64,000 bases of DNA, taken from assembly GCA_963724625.1 (NCBI GenBank), contig CAVRVO010000003.1, positions 248,001 through 312,000 on the forward strand, given 5' to 3'. Source of the DNA: DATBVX01 sp963724625. GTDB taxonomy: Bacteria; Pseudomonadota; Gammaproteobacteria; Steroidobacterales; Steroidobacteraceae. Made by a program: the position numbers and the translations under genes. Positions 34,969 to 44,318 of the stretch are shown here, piece by piece. Each line of letters opens with the position of its first letter. Within the stretch, counting starts at the first letter, position 1. The notes beneath the pieces are model-generated. The model did not search any database and was not told where the DNA came from. It saw only the letters and a program-made list of their open reading frames with translations.

Positions 34969-35106
34969 CGAGCCGGCCATTGGGTGGGGGGTTGTGCCAA
35001 CTCCGGGCTGATCACGTTTGATACCGTGCTGACTGAAGATGCAAACCCGCGAACACTGCTCGCCCGGGTTGGCACAATCCCCCCGGCCGCAATGTCCGTC
35101 TCGTCT
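34969..35106 (+). repeat. Hairpin repeat family 1, copy C
   Basis: A 138-bp copy nearly identical to that at 9828 (same start GAGCCGGCCATTGGG, same TTTGATACC and AACCCGCGAACACTG loop words); it loses homology at CGTCT. The stem arms are intact. Its very low divergence from copy A, 25 kb away, implies recent spread or gene conversion. Confidence 0.9.
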
Positions 35107-35165
35107 AGCGCTAAGTGTGAAGATTCAGCGGCTCCGCCTCCTTCTGGAGGGCAGCACGGCCTGCC

Positions 35166-35322
35166 TTGGGTGAGTCAGGTGAGCTGCTCTTCCCCCGGGC
35201 CCGTTCTTCCTTGATTGCGTCCAACGATACGGGGGCGTGCGGCGCGATAGATGATGCCTGTAATCGGATAGTGTTTCGTTCGTGTCGGCCAGGGGGAGGA
35301 ACCCCTCGCCACACTCACCCAA
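35166..35322. repeat. Long palindrome family 2, element P3 (degenerate arms)
   Basis: The outer ends TTGGGTGAGT (35166-35175) and ACTCACCCAA (35313-35322) pair perfectly; the inner arms pair at roughly 26 of 36 positions. The loop has the family core CTTGATT, GATACG, GCGCGA and TTCGTTCGTGTCGG. It is the most decayed of the five elements. It follows repeat copy C and precedes the alkyltransferase-like gene in a tandem rather than convergent gap. Confidence 0.85.
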
Positions 35323-35369
35323 CGTCGGATCGGACTGCGCGACAATATTTACTGCGGTCGTGATGTGCC

Positions 35370-35726
35370 ATGAAGAAGCAACCACGCCTGCCACCGAACG
35401 CTCTCGACCGCATCTATGCAGCCATTCGCGCCGTGCCTCGCGGACGCGTCGCGACTTATGGGTGGATCGCCGAGCGCGCGGGACTGCCACGGCGCGCGCG
35501 ACTCGTGGGCCATGCGCTGCGCCACGCGCCACGCCGCCTGCGCTTGCCCTGGCACCGGATCATCAATGCGCAGGGTCGCATCTCGTTTCCGCGTGGTAGT
35601 GAGCCCTACGCTGAACAACGCAAACGCCTGGAAGCTGAAGGCGTGCCGTTCGTACGCGGGCGCGTGCGGCTGGTGCAATACGGCTGGCGCCTCACACTCG
35701 ATGAGCTGCTCTGGAAGCCCAAGTAG
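35370..35726 (+). CDS. Alkyltransferase-like (ATL) DNA repair protein
   Basis: A 118-residue homologue of the O6-alkylguanine-DNA alkyltransferase C-terminal domain. The helix-turn-helix reads RGRVATYGWIAERAG. The active-site motif PCHRV is replaced by PWHRII, so the alkyl-accepting Cys is Trp. That is the hallmark of ATL proteins, which bind O6-alkylguanine and hand the lesion to nucleotide excision repair instead of repairing it directly. Length and motif are fully typical. It stands alone, downstream of palindrome P3. Confidence 0.92.
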   Translation: MKKQPRLPPNALDRIYAAIRAVPRGRVATYGWIAERAGLPRRARLVGHALRHAPRRLRLPWHRIINAQGRISFPRGSEPYAEQRKRLEAEGVPFVRGRVRLVQYGWRLTLDELLWKPK

Positions 35727-35818
35727 TGGTTGTCGCCGCGTACAGCCATCTGCGCGCCTGTCGCTGGCCGTGATCGCTTGCTAACATCTGGGTCGGAGCA
35801 ATGACCGGATAATCACGA

Positions 35819-36331
35819 ATGCCAGATCGATACGTCGTCTTTTCTCACGGCAAGGACGGTGCGCCCTGGGGCGAGAAGGTCACGGCCATGGCGGAAATGG
35901 CCCGAAGCGAGGGCTTCGAAGCCGAATCGGTGGACTATCAGGGAATCGATGATCCGGGCGATCGCGTCACCCGGCTGTTGACCTTCTGCAAGGACCTGCG
36001 CGGATCACTCGTGCTGGTGGGTTCGAGTCTCGGCGGTCATGTGGCGACCGCTGCCTCTCGCCTGTTACAGGCGCGCGGATTGTTCCTGCTGGCGCCCGCG
36101 TTCTATGTACCTGGGTTCGAACAGCAGACACCGAAGCCCGCGGAATGCCCGATGACCATCGTGCACGGCTGGCGCGACGATGTCATTCCGGTCGAGAACA
36201 GCGTGCGCTATGCGAAGCAGTACAACGCGACGCTGCACATCCTCGATGGCGATCATCGCCTGGTCGACAACATTCCGCAGATCAACTATCTGTTCGAGTA
36301 CTTCCTGGTGACGCTGGAGCCGTATCTCTAG
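35819..36331 (+). CDS. Alpha/beta hydrolase, small YqiA-like
   Basis: A 170-residue hydrolase with a minimal alpha/beta fold. The nucleophile elbow is GSSLGG (LVLVGSSLGGHVATAAS), the acid lies in HGWRDDVIPVE and the catalytic His in DGDHRLVDN. The N terminus is YVVFSHGKDGAPWGEK. Related small esterases are of unknown substrate. It is convergent with the DUF885 gene, 23 bp between stops. Confidence 0.85.
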   Translation: MPDRYVVFSHGKDGAPWGEKVTAMAEMARSEGFEAESVDYQGIDDPGDRVTRLLTFCKDLRGSLVLVGSSLGGHVATAASRLLQARGLFLLAPAFYVPGFEQQTPKPAECPMTIVHGWRDDVIPVENSVRYAKQYNATLHILDGDHRLVDNIPQINYLFEYFLVTLEPYL

Positions 36332-36354
36332 CCACGGGCGCCCCGATCCTCCGA

Positions 36355-38139
36355 TCAATGAGCTGCGGTGGCGCCTGCTGCCGGCGACGCTTTCAGCTGG
36401 GCCGCTACGAAGTCCTCCATCACTGTCCTGGCGAGCAGATCGAGCGGCAGCACTCCCTGGTTCGCGATGAAGTCGTGGAACGCCTGCGTATCGAAATGCT
36501 CGCCGAGCGCCATCTCCGCGCTGGTGCGCAGCGCCTGCAGCTTCGAGTAACCATAGAAGTACGCTGTCGCCTGCCCGGGTGCGCGGAACGTGTAGCGATC
36601 GACCTCCTGCTTGGCCATCGGCTCGGACAGAACGATCTGCTGCATCAGGAATTGCTTGGCGGCGTCCGGCTCGATCATCCCGAGGTTCAACATGGGGTCG
36701 AGCATCGCACGCGCGGCGCGCATCAGCCGCATCTGCAGCGTGCAGATCTGGGCCTCGGGTGGCTCGTACTGCTTCATCACCGCCTCCATGTACAGTGCCC
36801 AGCCTTCGACGTTGGCGCTGTTGAGTGCGTACACGACACGGGCGGTCGAAACACCGTGTTCCAGCATCCGGGCGAACTGCAATTCATGGCCGGGGCGAGC
36901 CTCATGCGCCGTCAGCGTCCACGTGATGGCGTCGTACTTGAAATCGTCCATCTCGACGCCTGGCTCCGCGTTTGGATTGGAGACTGGCAGCACGAATGCC
37001 GAGGGCTCTCCGGTGTTGCCGATCAGGCGCGGCGTGTCGAGGTGCGGCGCGGGCGATGCTGCCGACTCGGCCTCAGTTCCAAGCCGGATTAGTGCCTCGC
37101 GCGTGGGCAGGGTGACGAGGTGTTCGCGCCGGGTGATGTCCTCGATCTGGCCCAGCACGCCGCGATACTTTGTCAGCAGCTGGTCGTCGGCTATCTGCTC
37201 CTTCTTGAGCGCGCGAATCACGTCGCGGTAGTCGCTGGAGGGAAGCCCCTTCGCTTTAGCAACCTGGCGCGCGAGCGAGTCGAGCTCATCGCGCGTCGTC
37301 TGGTAGGAGACCTCGGCGCGGTCCATCAATTCATGCGGGTCCATGTCGACGCCGAAGTTCTTGAGGTTGTCGGCGTAGATTTCCGGCGGCAACCGGTTGG
37401 TCTGGCGCGCACGGGGCAGGACTGCCATGCGGATCCAGTCCGCGTATTCGTGGATCTGGGTCGACAGGGTCTTGAGATCGCCCTGCCAGCCCTTGAGCCC
37501 GCTCTTCTCGAAGAGTTCGCGAATGCCGTCGAGGAAGCGATCCGTATTCTTCAGATCCTGCTCGACCTCGACTACCCACGGGGCGGTGAGGCTCGCATTG
37601 TCGAGACCCTCCTGGATCCGGGCGCGAGCCAGTGTCGCGATCGGCTCGTAACCTTTCTCGGCACCGACGTAGCGATGCAGGCGCTTCACCGCCGCCGCCT
37701 GTCGTTTCTTGGGCACGCGATCGTCGAGCAAGTTGTGGAAGCCGGTGAAAATCGCCTGCGTGAGATCCTGATAGGGCTGCATCAGTCGGCGGTTGAGCAC
37801 CGACGTGTTGCGCTGCTGGTTGGCGGAGGTGATCAGGATATCGATGTCCTGTTTCACGCGCGCATCGGAAACCTTGTCCCGCTCGGCAGTGAGTTTCGCG
37901 GCCGCGGCCGCCAGATCCGCCTCCTGTCGCTCATCGAAATGCGGTTTGAGATCGATGACGTCTGCATCGTGCCCTTCGACTCCGCGTGACGAAGCCGCTT
38001 CCGGGTTGTACTTGGCCAGCACATCGAGTAACACTTGGGCGTAGCCATTACTCTCCTCGACCCAGCTGCGGTCATCTGCGCGGACCAGGGGCGCGAGGAG
38101 CAGCAACCCCGCGAGCAGGGCACTCAATCGTTGCAACAT
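36355..38139 (-). CDS. DUF885 family exported protein (putative zinc peptidase)
   Basis: A 594-residue protein with a signal peptide (LLAGLLLLAPLVRADD). DUF885 proteins are predominantly helical and resemble M32-type carboxypeptidases. The conserved metal-like motif appears as TAHEARPGHELQFAR, with a downstream Glu in ANVEGWALYMEAV. A periplasmic metallopeptidase role is inferred from the family. It lies 82 bp from the SDR gene on the same strand. Confidence 0.88.
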   Translation of the reverse strand: MLQRLSALLAGLLLLAPLVRADDRSWVEESNGYAQVLLDVLAKYNPEAASSRGVEGHDADVIDLKPHFDERQEADLAAAAAKLTAERDKVSDARVKQDIDILITSANQQRNTSVLNRRLMQPYQDLTQAIFTGFHNLLDDRVPKKRQAAAVKRLHRYVGAEKGYEPIATLARARIQEGLDNASLTAPWVVEVEQDLKNTDRFLDGIRELFEKSGLKGWQGDLKTLSTQIHEYADWIRMAVLPRARQTNRLPPEIYADNLKNFGVDMDPHELMDRAEVSYQTTRDELDSLARQVAKAKGLPSSDYRDVIRALKKEQIADDQLLTKYRGVLGQIEDITRREHLVTLPTREALIRLGTEAESAASPAPHLDTPRLIGNTGEPSAFVLPVSNPNAEPGVEMDDFKYDAITWTLTAHEARPGHELQFARMLEHGVSTARVVYALNSANVEGWALYMEAVMKQYEPPEAQICTLQMRLMRAARAMLDPMLNLGMIEPDAAKQFLMQQIVLSEPMAKQEVDRYTFRAPGQATAYFYGYSKLQALRTSAEMALGEHFDTQAFHDFIANQGVLPLDLLARTVMEDFVAAQLKASPAAGATAAH

Positions 38140-38221
38140 CAGGAGATCTCCGGTCGATCAGGTGGCGAGGGTGCGAATGCTTTCCTGCCGACAGCCTTGG
38201 AGTCAAGCACCCGGCCGTTGC

Positions 38222-39028
38222 TCAATGGCGTTCACGGATCGCGCGCGCGGCCATCCGATCGACAACGCTCGGGGCGATGAGTTTCAGCCAGCGGGCCAGG
38301 CGGCCACGGAACGATGTAATGAGCAGCCGTTGTCGCCGCTCGATCGCAGGCACGATCAGGCGTGCGCATTCCTCTGCAGTCATGATGCGTTCCACGCGCA
38401 TCGGGCTTTCACCCAATGGCTGACCATCAGGCCCGATCGCGCGCTTGTGGATTTCTGAACGCACGAAGCCGGGCGCGATGATCGTGACGCTCACGCCGCT
38501 TCCCGCGAGTTCGATGCGCAAAGAGTCGAAGAAGCCAACCATCGCATGCTTGCTTGCCGAGTAGCCCGATCGCTCGGGAACCCCGGTGAGTCCTGCCACG
38601 CTCGCGATTGCGACGAGCCGGCCCTTTGACTGCTTGAGCCAGGGGAGCGCTGCGGCCGTGAGATGCACCGCGCCCAGGTAGTTCAACTTCATCAGGTGCT
38701 CGTACGTCGACAGGTCATCGAGCGCATCGAAGCGCGCCCACATCGTGCTGCCCGCGTTGTTGATGAGTACGTCGAGCCGTCCAAAACGTGCTACGCCGGC
38801 GTCGATGAGAGCCCGGCACTGCGCCGGATCGAGCAGATCGGTGGGTACTGCGATCGCCACGCTGCCGCGCGCGGCGCATTCGTCCGCGAGTTCCTCCAGG
38901 CGTTGCCGGTTGCGCGCTGCGAGCACCAGGTACAGGCCGCGATTGGAAAGCTCGAGTGCCAGGGCCCTGCCGATGCCTTCCGACGCACCGGTCAGCACCA
39001 CCACCTGACCAGCGAGCGGACTTTGCAT
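38222..39028 (-). CDS. SDR family NAD(P)-dependent oxidoreductase
   Basis: About 268 residues, classical short-chain dehydrogenase. The cofactor site is VVVLTGASEGIGRAL, then NNAG (LINNAGSTMWAR), the catalytic Ser in AIASVAG and YSASKHAM (Tyr and Lys). The C-terminal tail is basic. ATG at 39028 places the dinucleotide site at the usual distance; in-frame starts exist upstream (GTG 39070) but would overlap the promoter space of the divergent lipoprotein gene. The substrate is unknown. Confidence 0.9.
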   Translation of the reverse strand: MQSPLAGQVVVLTGASEGIGRALALELSNRGLYLVLAARNRQRLEELADECAARGSVAIAVPTDLLDPAQCRALIDAGVARFGRLDVLINNAGSTMWARFDALDDLSTYEHLMKLNYLGAVHLTAAALPWLKQSKGRLVAIASVAGLTGVPERSGYSASKHAMVGFFDSLRIELAGSGVSVTIIAPGFVRSEIHKRAIGPDGQPLGESPMRVERIMTAEECARLIVPAIERRQRLLITSFRGRLARWLKLIAPSVVDRMAARAIRERH

Positions 39029-39108
39029 GCGTGCGCGCAGCGCGCCGTGGCTAACCGCAGCCTGATTCACGGTACACTCTCGCGCCGGTTGCGTTGGGAG
39101 GGCTCGAC

Positions 39109-39345
39109 ATGAGAACGCTGTCTGGATGCCTGCTGGGCGCGATGCTCCTCGGTGCTTGTGGGCAGGATACTCCATCGAAGCAGGAGCAACCGATGCCGGT
39201 CGAGGAGACTTTCGCCGGGGACATGATCAAGCAGAAGCAGAAAATTGAGCAGCAGGCGGAACAACAGGTGGAGAATCGCATGCCGGATCTCAACCGCCAG
39301 GTCGATGCTGCCGAAGGTGCTCAACCCGCCGAGCCTCAGGACTGA
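39109..39345 (+). CDS. Small lipoprotein, 78 residues
   Basis: Begins MRTLSGCLLGAMLLGACGQD, with lipobox LGAC. The mature part is polar and rich in Gln, Glu and Lys, with a helical middle (IKQKQKIEQQAEQQVENR) and a final PAEPQD. I know no family. The GGGAGGG ribosome site (39096-39102) supports this start. It precedes plsB by 15 bp and is probably cotranscribed with it. Confidence 0.8.
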   Translation: MRTLSGCLLGAMLLGACGQDTPSKQEQPMPVEETFAGDMIKQKQKIEQQAEQQVENRMPDLNRQVDAAEGAQPAEPQD

Positions 39346-39360
39346 CTCTCTCCTCATCGC

Positions 39361-41823
39361 ATGAACGTGGGCCTGAGCCTGGCGCGGCCCTTTATCTGGC
39401 TGCTGCGCAAGACGATCTCGTTATGGGTGCGCACCACCGTGCGCCCGCCCGACATTGCGCAGCGCCTGTCAGACCGCGATCGGCCCAAGTGCTACGTCCT
39501 GGAACAAGAAAGTCTCGCGGACCTGCTGGTGCTGCAGGATACCTGCGTGAATCTCGGCCTGCCGCGGCCCAGCCGGCGGCTCGTCATCGGCTCGGTGAGT
39601 GAACGACGCTCGGTCTGTTACCTGGAGCGTAGTGCGGGCTTCTTCGGTACTCGTATCGATCTGCGTCCACCGGAGTTACTCGCGAATCTGGTGAGCGCAG
39701 CAGGCGCTGATCCGACGCTCGATCTGGATATCGTGCCGGTGGCGATCTACTGGGGGCGCGCTCCACAGAAGGAAGGCTCATCGCTCCGACTGCTGCTCGC
39801 CGAGAACTGGGCCCTTGCCGGCCGCTTTCGTCGCTTCCTCATGGTGATCTTCAACGGCAGATCGACGCTCGTGGAATTCGGCGAGTCCCACGCGCTGCGC
39901 GATTTCATTCTACCGGGGCTCGAGCCCGCACGCGCCGTCAGGCGCATCTCACGCGTGTTGCGCTCGCAATTGCGTTCGCAGCGCGCGGCGGCAATCGGTC
40001 CGGATCTGTCCCATCGGCGCACCATCGTCAATCGCGTGCTCGCGACGCGCGCGGTGCGGGCTGCGGTCGCGCAAGAGATGCGTGAGAAAAAGCTCACGCG
40101 CCGGGAAGCACTCCTCACGGCCAAGCGCTACGCCGACGAGATCGCTGCGAACTACTCGCATGCCTTCATCACGTACCTGGCGAGGGTTCTTGGGCGTGTG
40201 TGGAACCGGCTTTATGACGGCGTCGTCCTGCATCATGAGCAGGTGCTGCACCAGGTCACGGCCGGCAACGAGATCGTCTACGTGCCTTGCCACCGCAGTC
40301 ACATGGACTACCTGCTGCTTTCCTACATTATCTACACCAAGGGGTTCGCGGTTCCGCACATCGCTGCGGGCGTGAATCTCAACATGCCGGTGATCGGCCG
40401 GTTCCTGCGCAAGGGCGGCGCATTCTTCCTGCGCCGCAGCTTTCGGGGTGACAGTCTCTATCCTGCAGTGTTCATGAAATACCTGGGGCTGATGATGGCG
40501 CGCGGCCACTCGCTCGAGTACTTCATCGAAGGCGGCCGCAGCCGCACCGGCAGGCTCCTGCCGCCCAAGACCGGCATGCTGTCGATGACCGTGCGCAGCT
40601 TCCTGCGCGACCCGGCCCGGCCCGTTGTGTTCATTCCGGTCTATTTCGGCTACGAGCGGCTGGTGGAAGGCGAGACCTACATCGGCGAACTGAGCGGACA
40701 GCCCAAGAAGAAGGAGTCGGTCTGGAGCCTGCTACGGAGCCTGCCGAGCCTCAGGCGCAAATTCGGCAAGGTGCACGTGAGCCTCGGCGAGCCGATTGAC
40801 CTTGGTGGGCTGATCCGAAAACACCATCCGTCCTGGAACGGCGCGGCCGTCGCCGACGATACCCGCCCGGCCTGGTTCACTAAGACGATCGACGATCTCG
40901 CCCACCAGATCATGGTGAAGATCAACGGCGCAGCCGCAGTTACCCCCATCAATCTGATGGCGATGACTATCCTCGCGACGCCGCGCCAGGCGCTGCTCGC
41001 GAGCGACGCAGTTCGCCAGCTCGATCTGTATCGCGCCATGCTTCTCGGTCTGCCGTATTCGCGGCAGGTCACGGTGACGGAACTGGATGGCGCCGGGATC
41101 GTGCGCCACGCTCAGGCGATGCAGGTGATCGAGCGTGTCAGCCATCCGCTCGGTGACCTGCTGCGCATGGACCAGCAGAACGCGATTCTGCACACCTACT
41201 TCCGCAACAACATCCTGCACCTGTTCGCAATGCCTTCGCTGCTGGCGTGCTGTTTTCTCAACAATCCTTCGCTGCGCACCGAGGACCTGATGCGGTTGGC
41301 CTGGCGGATCTATCCGTACATCGCGGCCGAGTTGTTCCTGCCCTGGCGCGAGGACCAGGTGCCCGAGATCGTGCAGTCCGTTCTCGATCAATTCGCGCAG
41401 CTGCAACTCATCGAGCGCAACGCGGACGGCACCGAATGGCGCCGTCGCTCCCCGCTCGTGGTAGAGGCGATGCAGCTTTCGGTGCTCGCGCAGGGCACGA
41501 TCCAGATCGTGCAGCGCTACTACATGGCCATTGCACTGTTGATTCAGGCTGGGAGCGGCCTGATCAGCCAGGAAGCGCTGGTCAAGCGCTGCCACCTGAT
41601 GGCACAGCGCATCTCCATGCTGTACGAGCTGAACTCGCCGGAATTCTTCGACAAGACGCTGTTCTCGAATTTCATCGACTTGTTGCGGGAACGGGGGGTA
41701 CTGCAAACGAGCGCGGACAACCGCCTGCTGTTCAACGAGGTGCTGCTCAACGTCGCCAACGATGCACAGCTCGTGCTGAGCGAGCAGATCCGCCACAGCA
41801 TTCTGCAGGTGACGCACGCATAG
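39361..41823 (+). CDS. plsB: Glycerol-3-phosphate 1-O-acyltransferase
   Basis: An 820-residue inner-membrane enzyme that acylates the sn-1 position of glycerol-3-phosphate, the first step of phospholipid synthesis. Block I is His311-Asp316 in CHRSHMDYLL, block II GGAFFLRRSFRGD, block III FIEGGRSRTGRLL and block IV VFIPVYFGYERLVEG. Length and block order match PlsB rather than PlsY. The C-terminal region of about 300 residues is typical. It is followed by repeat copy D. Confidence 0.96.
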   Translation: MNVGLSLARPFIWLLRKTISLWVRTTVRPPDIAQRLSDRDRPKCYVLEQESLADLLVLQDTCVNLGLPRPSRRLVIGSVSERRSVCYLERSAGFFGTRIDLRPPELLANLVSAAGADPTLDLDIVPVAIYWGRAPQKEGSSLRLLLAENWALAGRFRRFLMVIFNGRSTLVEFGESHALRDFILPGLEPARAVRRISRVLRSQLRSQRAAAIGPDLSHRRTIVNRVLATRAVRAAVAQEMREKKLTRREALLTAKRYADEIAANYSHAFITYLARVLGRVWNRLYDGVVLHHEQVLHQVTAGNEIVYVPCHRSHMDYLLLSYIIYTKGFAVPHIAAGVNLNMPVIGRFLRKGGAFFLRRSFRGDSLYPAVFMKYLGLMMARGHSLEYFIEGGRSRTGRLLPPKTGMLSMTVRSFLRDPARPVVFIPVYFGYERLVEGETYIGELSGQPKKKESVWSLLRSLPSLRRKFGKVHVSLGEPIDLGGLIRKHHPSWNGAAVADDTRPAWFTKTIDDLAHQIMVKINGAAAVTPINLMAMTILATPRQALLASDAVRQLDLYRAMLLGLPYSRQVTVTELDGAGIVRHAQAMQVIERVSHPLGDLLRMDQQNAILHTYFRNNILHLFAMPSLLACCFLNNPSLRTEDLMRLAWRIYPYIAAELFLPWREDQVPEIVQSVLDQFAQLQLIERNADGTEWRRRSPLVVEAMQLSVLAQGTIQIVQRYYMAIALLIQAGSGLISQEALVKRCHLMAQRISMLYELNSPEFFDKTLFSNFIDLLRERGVLQTSADNRLLFNEVLLNVANDAQLVLSEQIRHSILQVTHA

Positions 41824-41831
41824 GTGCAGTC

Positions 41832-41970
41832 CGAGCCGGCCATGGGTGGGGGAAAGTGCCAACGCCAGGCTGATCACGTTCGATGACCTGCTGCCGGAAA
41901 ATGCAAACCCGCGAACACTGCCGCCCGGCGTTGGCACAGTTTCCCCCGACCCATGCCCGGCTCATCCTGC
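41832..41970 (+). repeat. Hairpin repeat family 1, diverged copy D
   Basis: This copy starts GAGCCGGCC(A)TGGGTGGGGG and is about 139 bp long. Its arms differ from copies A-C in sequence but still pair: GGGGGAAAGTGCCAACGCC on the left faces GGCGTTGGCACAGTTTCC and a C run on the right. The changes are therefore compensatory. The middle words GCAAACCCGCGAACACTG are kept. It lies just after plsB. Confidence 0.85.
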
Positions 41971-42000
41971 CTCCGCAGGAAGTAGCGATCCGACTCTTGC

Positions 42001-42009
42001 TGCTATACT
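42001..42009 (+). promoter_or_regulatory. Extended -10 promoter candidate for the DUF1302 operon
   Basis: TGC-TATACT (42001-42009) is an extended -10 element with a five-of-six match to TATAAT; no clear -35 is seen. It would give a leader of roughly 100 nt before the DUF1302 start at 42114, whose ribosome site is the G-rich run just upstream. Confidence 0.35.
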
Positions 42010-42113
42010 TCACCGCCATCCACAACTGTTGTGTTCGAACCCCTGATTCGGTAATAAACCAACAAACTCAGGGATGACGTCGGCAACAAGATGTCTTTCG
42101 GGGGGGACTCCAA

Positions 42114-44282
42114 ATGAAGGCACATCAGATCGGCAGTGAGGCTCACTCCCGCCACACGCGTTGGATTGCGTGCGCCTCAGCTGCGCTCGGCGCGGCGACA
42201 TTGGCGATGCCGGCTCAGGCGGTCGACTTCTCCACTGGGGCGCTCAACGGAAGCTGGGACACCACGATTTCGTATGGCATGGCGTTTCGCATTCAGGACA
42301 GCGACTGCAACCTGATCGGCATCGCGGACGGCGGTTGCGGCCGCTCGCCGAACATCGACGATGGCAACCTGAATTACGACACCGGCGGCTATGCCCGCAC
42401 CTTCAAGCTGACGAGCGAGATCGGGCTGAACTATGGCGACTTTGGCCTGTTCGTGCGCGGCTCTGCGCTCTATGACGATGTCGTTGAGAATTCTGACACC
42501 GATCGCACGCCACTCACCGAGCACTCGAAGGATCTGGTGGGAAGCTACGTGCGGCTGCTCGACGCGTTCGCCTACTGGCGGCCGACCATTGGCGGCAAGC
42601 CCGCCGAGTTTCGGCTGGGTCGCCAGGTCGTGAGCTGGGGCGAGAGCACCTTCATCCAGGGCGGCATCAACAACATCAATCATTTCGACGTCTCGGCGTT
42701 GCGCCAGCCGGGCGCGGAACTGAAGGAAGGATTCCTGCCACAGGAAATGGCGTTCGTGTCGTTGGGCATCACCGAAAATACGAGCGTCGAGGGCCTGTAC
42801 CTGTTCGACTGGAACGATACGCGGCCGGAGCCGGTGGGCTCGTACTGGAGCAGCAATGATTTCGTGCCGACCGGCGGCAGCAAGGTGGTACTGGGATTTG
42901 GCGGCTTCTCCGATCAGGGCGTGGACTTCACGCCTCTCGGCGGACCGTTCATCACGAACTTCCAGGCCGTACCGCGCGGTCCGACGATCGAACCCGACGA
43001 CAGCGGTCAGTTCGGCGTCGCGTTCCGGACTTACTTTCCAGGATTCCTGAATGGCACGGAATTTGGCCTGTACTACATCAACTATCACAGCCGCCTGCCG
43101 CTGATCTCTGGTCGCACCGGTACACAGGCTGGCGTCGGCAATGCAGCCGGTGCAGCCACTGCAGTGCAAGGCGGAGCCCAGGCTTTCGCGGGCGCAATTG
43201 CCGCGGGTCTTCCGGTACAGGCGGCCATCGCCACTGCGGCAGCAGTTGTCGCGCCGGTGGCGGTGCAGGCTTCGGCGAGCCGTGGCGGCAACCTGACGGC
43301 CCAGACCGCAGCACAATACGCGACCATCGGTGCGACCCAGGCCTCGCTTGGCGTGAGCGCCTCCGACATTGGGCGCAACGCTACCAACATCGCCACCCAC
43401 GAGTTCGCACAGACGGCCGAGTACTTCACCCAATTTCCGGAAGACATCAAGCTCATCGGCCTGAGCTTCAACACGCAGTTCCAGATGACCGGCGTCGCGT
43501 TGCAGGGAGAAGTGTCATTCCGCCAGGACGTGCCGCTGCAGTTCGATGACGTGGAGGTGCTGTTCGCAGCCCTGACACCGCTCGAGAGCGCGCTGTTTCC
43601 ATTGAGCGCGCCTGGCGTGCCATTCCCGACCACCTGCACCGCCGCCCTGCCAACGCTCGCGCGTTGCGGGCAGCTCGGGCAGTTCGGCGTCAACCAGGTC
43701 GTCACCGGGTGGAAGACGCACGACGTGCTGCAGGGTCAGTTCACGGCCACCAAGGTTTTCTCGAATGTGCTAGGTGCTTCGCAGTTCGTCACCGTGTTCG
43801 AAGGCGCGTACACGCACGTCAACGGCTTCGAGGAAAAGAACGAGGGTGAGCGCAATGACCGCGGTCTGCGCTTCAACGGGCCCGGCACCTCGGTGAGCGG
43901 CAACTTCGAATTGCGCGGCCGTCATTGCCCGCAACTGCCAGCAGCGCAGTGCCTGGCTCTGGGCCTGGTCGAGCCGCAGAACCGCTTCGCCGATGCCGAC
44001 TCCTGGGGCTATCGCATCGCGGGGCGTCTCGAGTATCCCAATGCAATGGGCCCGTGGACCCTTATTCCACGCTTCTTCTGGCAGCACGATGTCGATGGCA
44101 CCACACCCGGTCCCGGCGGCGCCTTCGTCGAGGGGCGCTACGCGCTCACGCTCGGCGTCACTGCGAATCTGCAAAACACCTGGGAAGTGGACCTGAGTTG
44201 GTCGAAATACGGCGGCGCGGGCCGCTACAACGACATCAACGATCGTGATTTCGTCGCAGCAACGCTGAAGTTCTCGTTCTGA
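42114..44282 (+). CDS. DUF1302 family outer-membrane protein
   Basis: A 722-residue protein with a signal peptide (LGAATLAMPAQA then VDFSTG). The family start NGSWDTTISYGMAFR, EFRLGRQVVSWGES and the C-terminal aromatic strand DFVAATLKFSF indicate a beta-barrel. An Ala-rich, low-complexity insertion lies at about residues 332-420 (PVQAAIATAAAVVAP). DUF1302 and DUF1329 genes are usually paired, as here, and often near MMPL/RND transporters, where they are thought to help move hydrophobic compounds across the outer membrane. The substrate is unknown. Confidence 0.93.
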   Translation: MKAHQIGSEAHSRHTRWIACASAALGAATLAMPAQAVDFSTGALNGSWDTTISYGMAFRIQDSDCNLIGIADGGCGRSPNIDDGNLNYDTGGYARTFKLTSEIGLNYGDFGLFVRGSALYDDVVENSDTDRTPLTEHSKDLVGSYVRLLDAFAYWRPTIGGKPAEFRLGRQVVSWGESTFIQGGINNINHFDVSALRQPGAELKEGFLPQEMAFVSLGITENTSVEGLYLFDWNDTRPEPVGSYWSSNDFVPTGGSKVVLGFGGFSDQGVDFTPLGGPFITNFQAVPRGPTIEPDDSGQFGVAFRTYFPGFLNGTEFGLYYINYHSRLPLISGRTGTQAGVGNAAGAATAVQGGAQAFAGAIAAGLPVQAAIATAAAVVAPVAVQASASRGGNLTAQTAAQYATIGATQASLGVSASDIGRNATNIATHEFAQTAEYFTQFPEDIKLIGLSFNTQFQMTGVALQGEVSFRQDVPLQFDDVEVLFAALTPLESALFPLSAPGVPFPTTCTAALPTLARCGQLGQFGVNQVVTGWKTHDVLQGQFTATKVFSNVLGASQFVTVFEGAYTHVNGFEEKNEGERNDRGLRFNGPGTSVSGNFELRGRHCPQLPAAQCLALGLVEPQNRFADADSWGYRIAGRLEYPNAMGPWTLIPRFFWQHDVDGTTPGPGGAFVEGRYALTLGVTANLQNTWEVDLSWSKYGGAGRYNDINDRDFVAATLKFSF

Positions 44283-44318
44283 TAGCGCGCGAGCGAGCGG
44301 ACCAAGAGGGGACTGACC

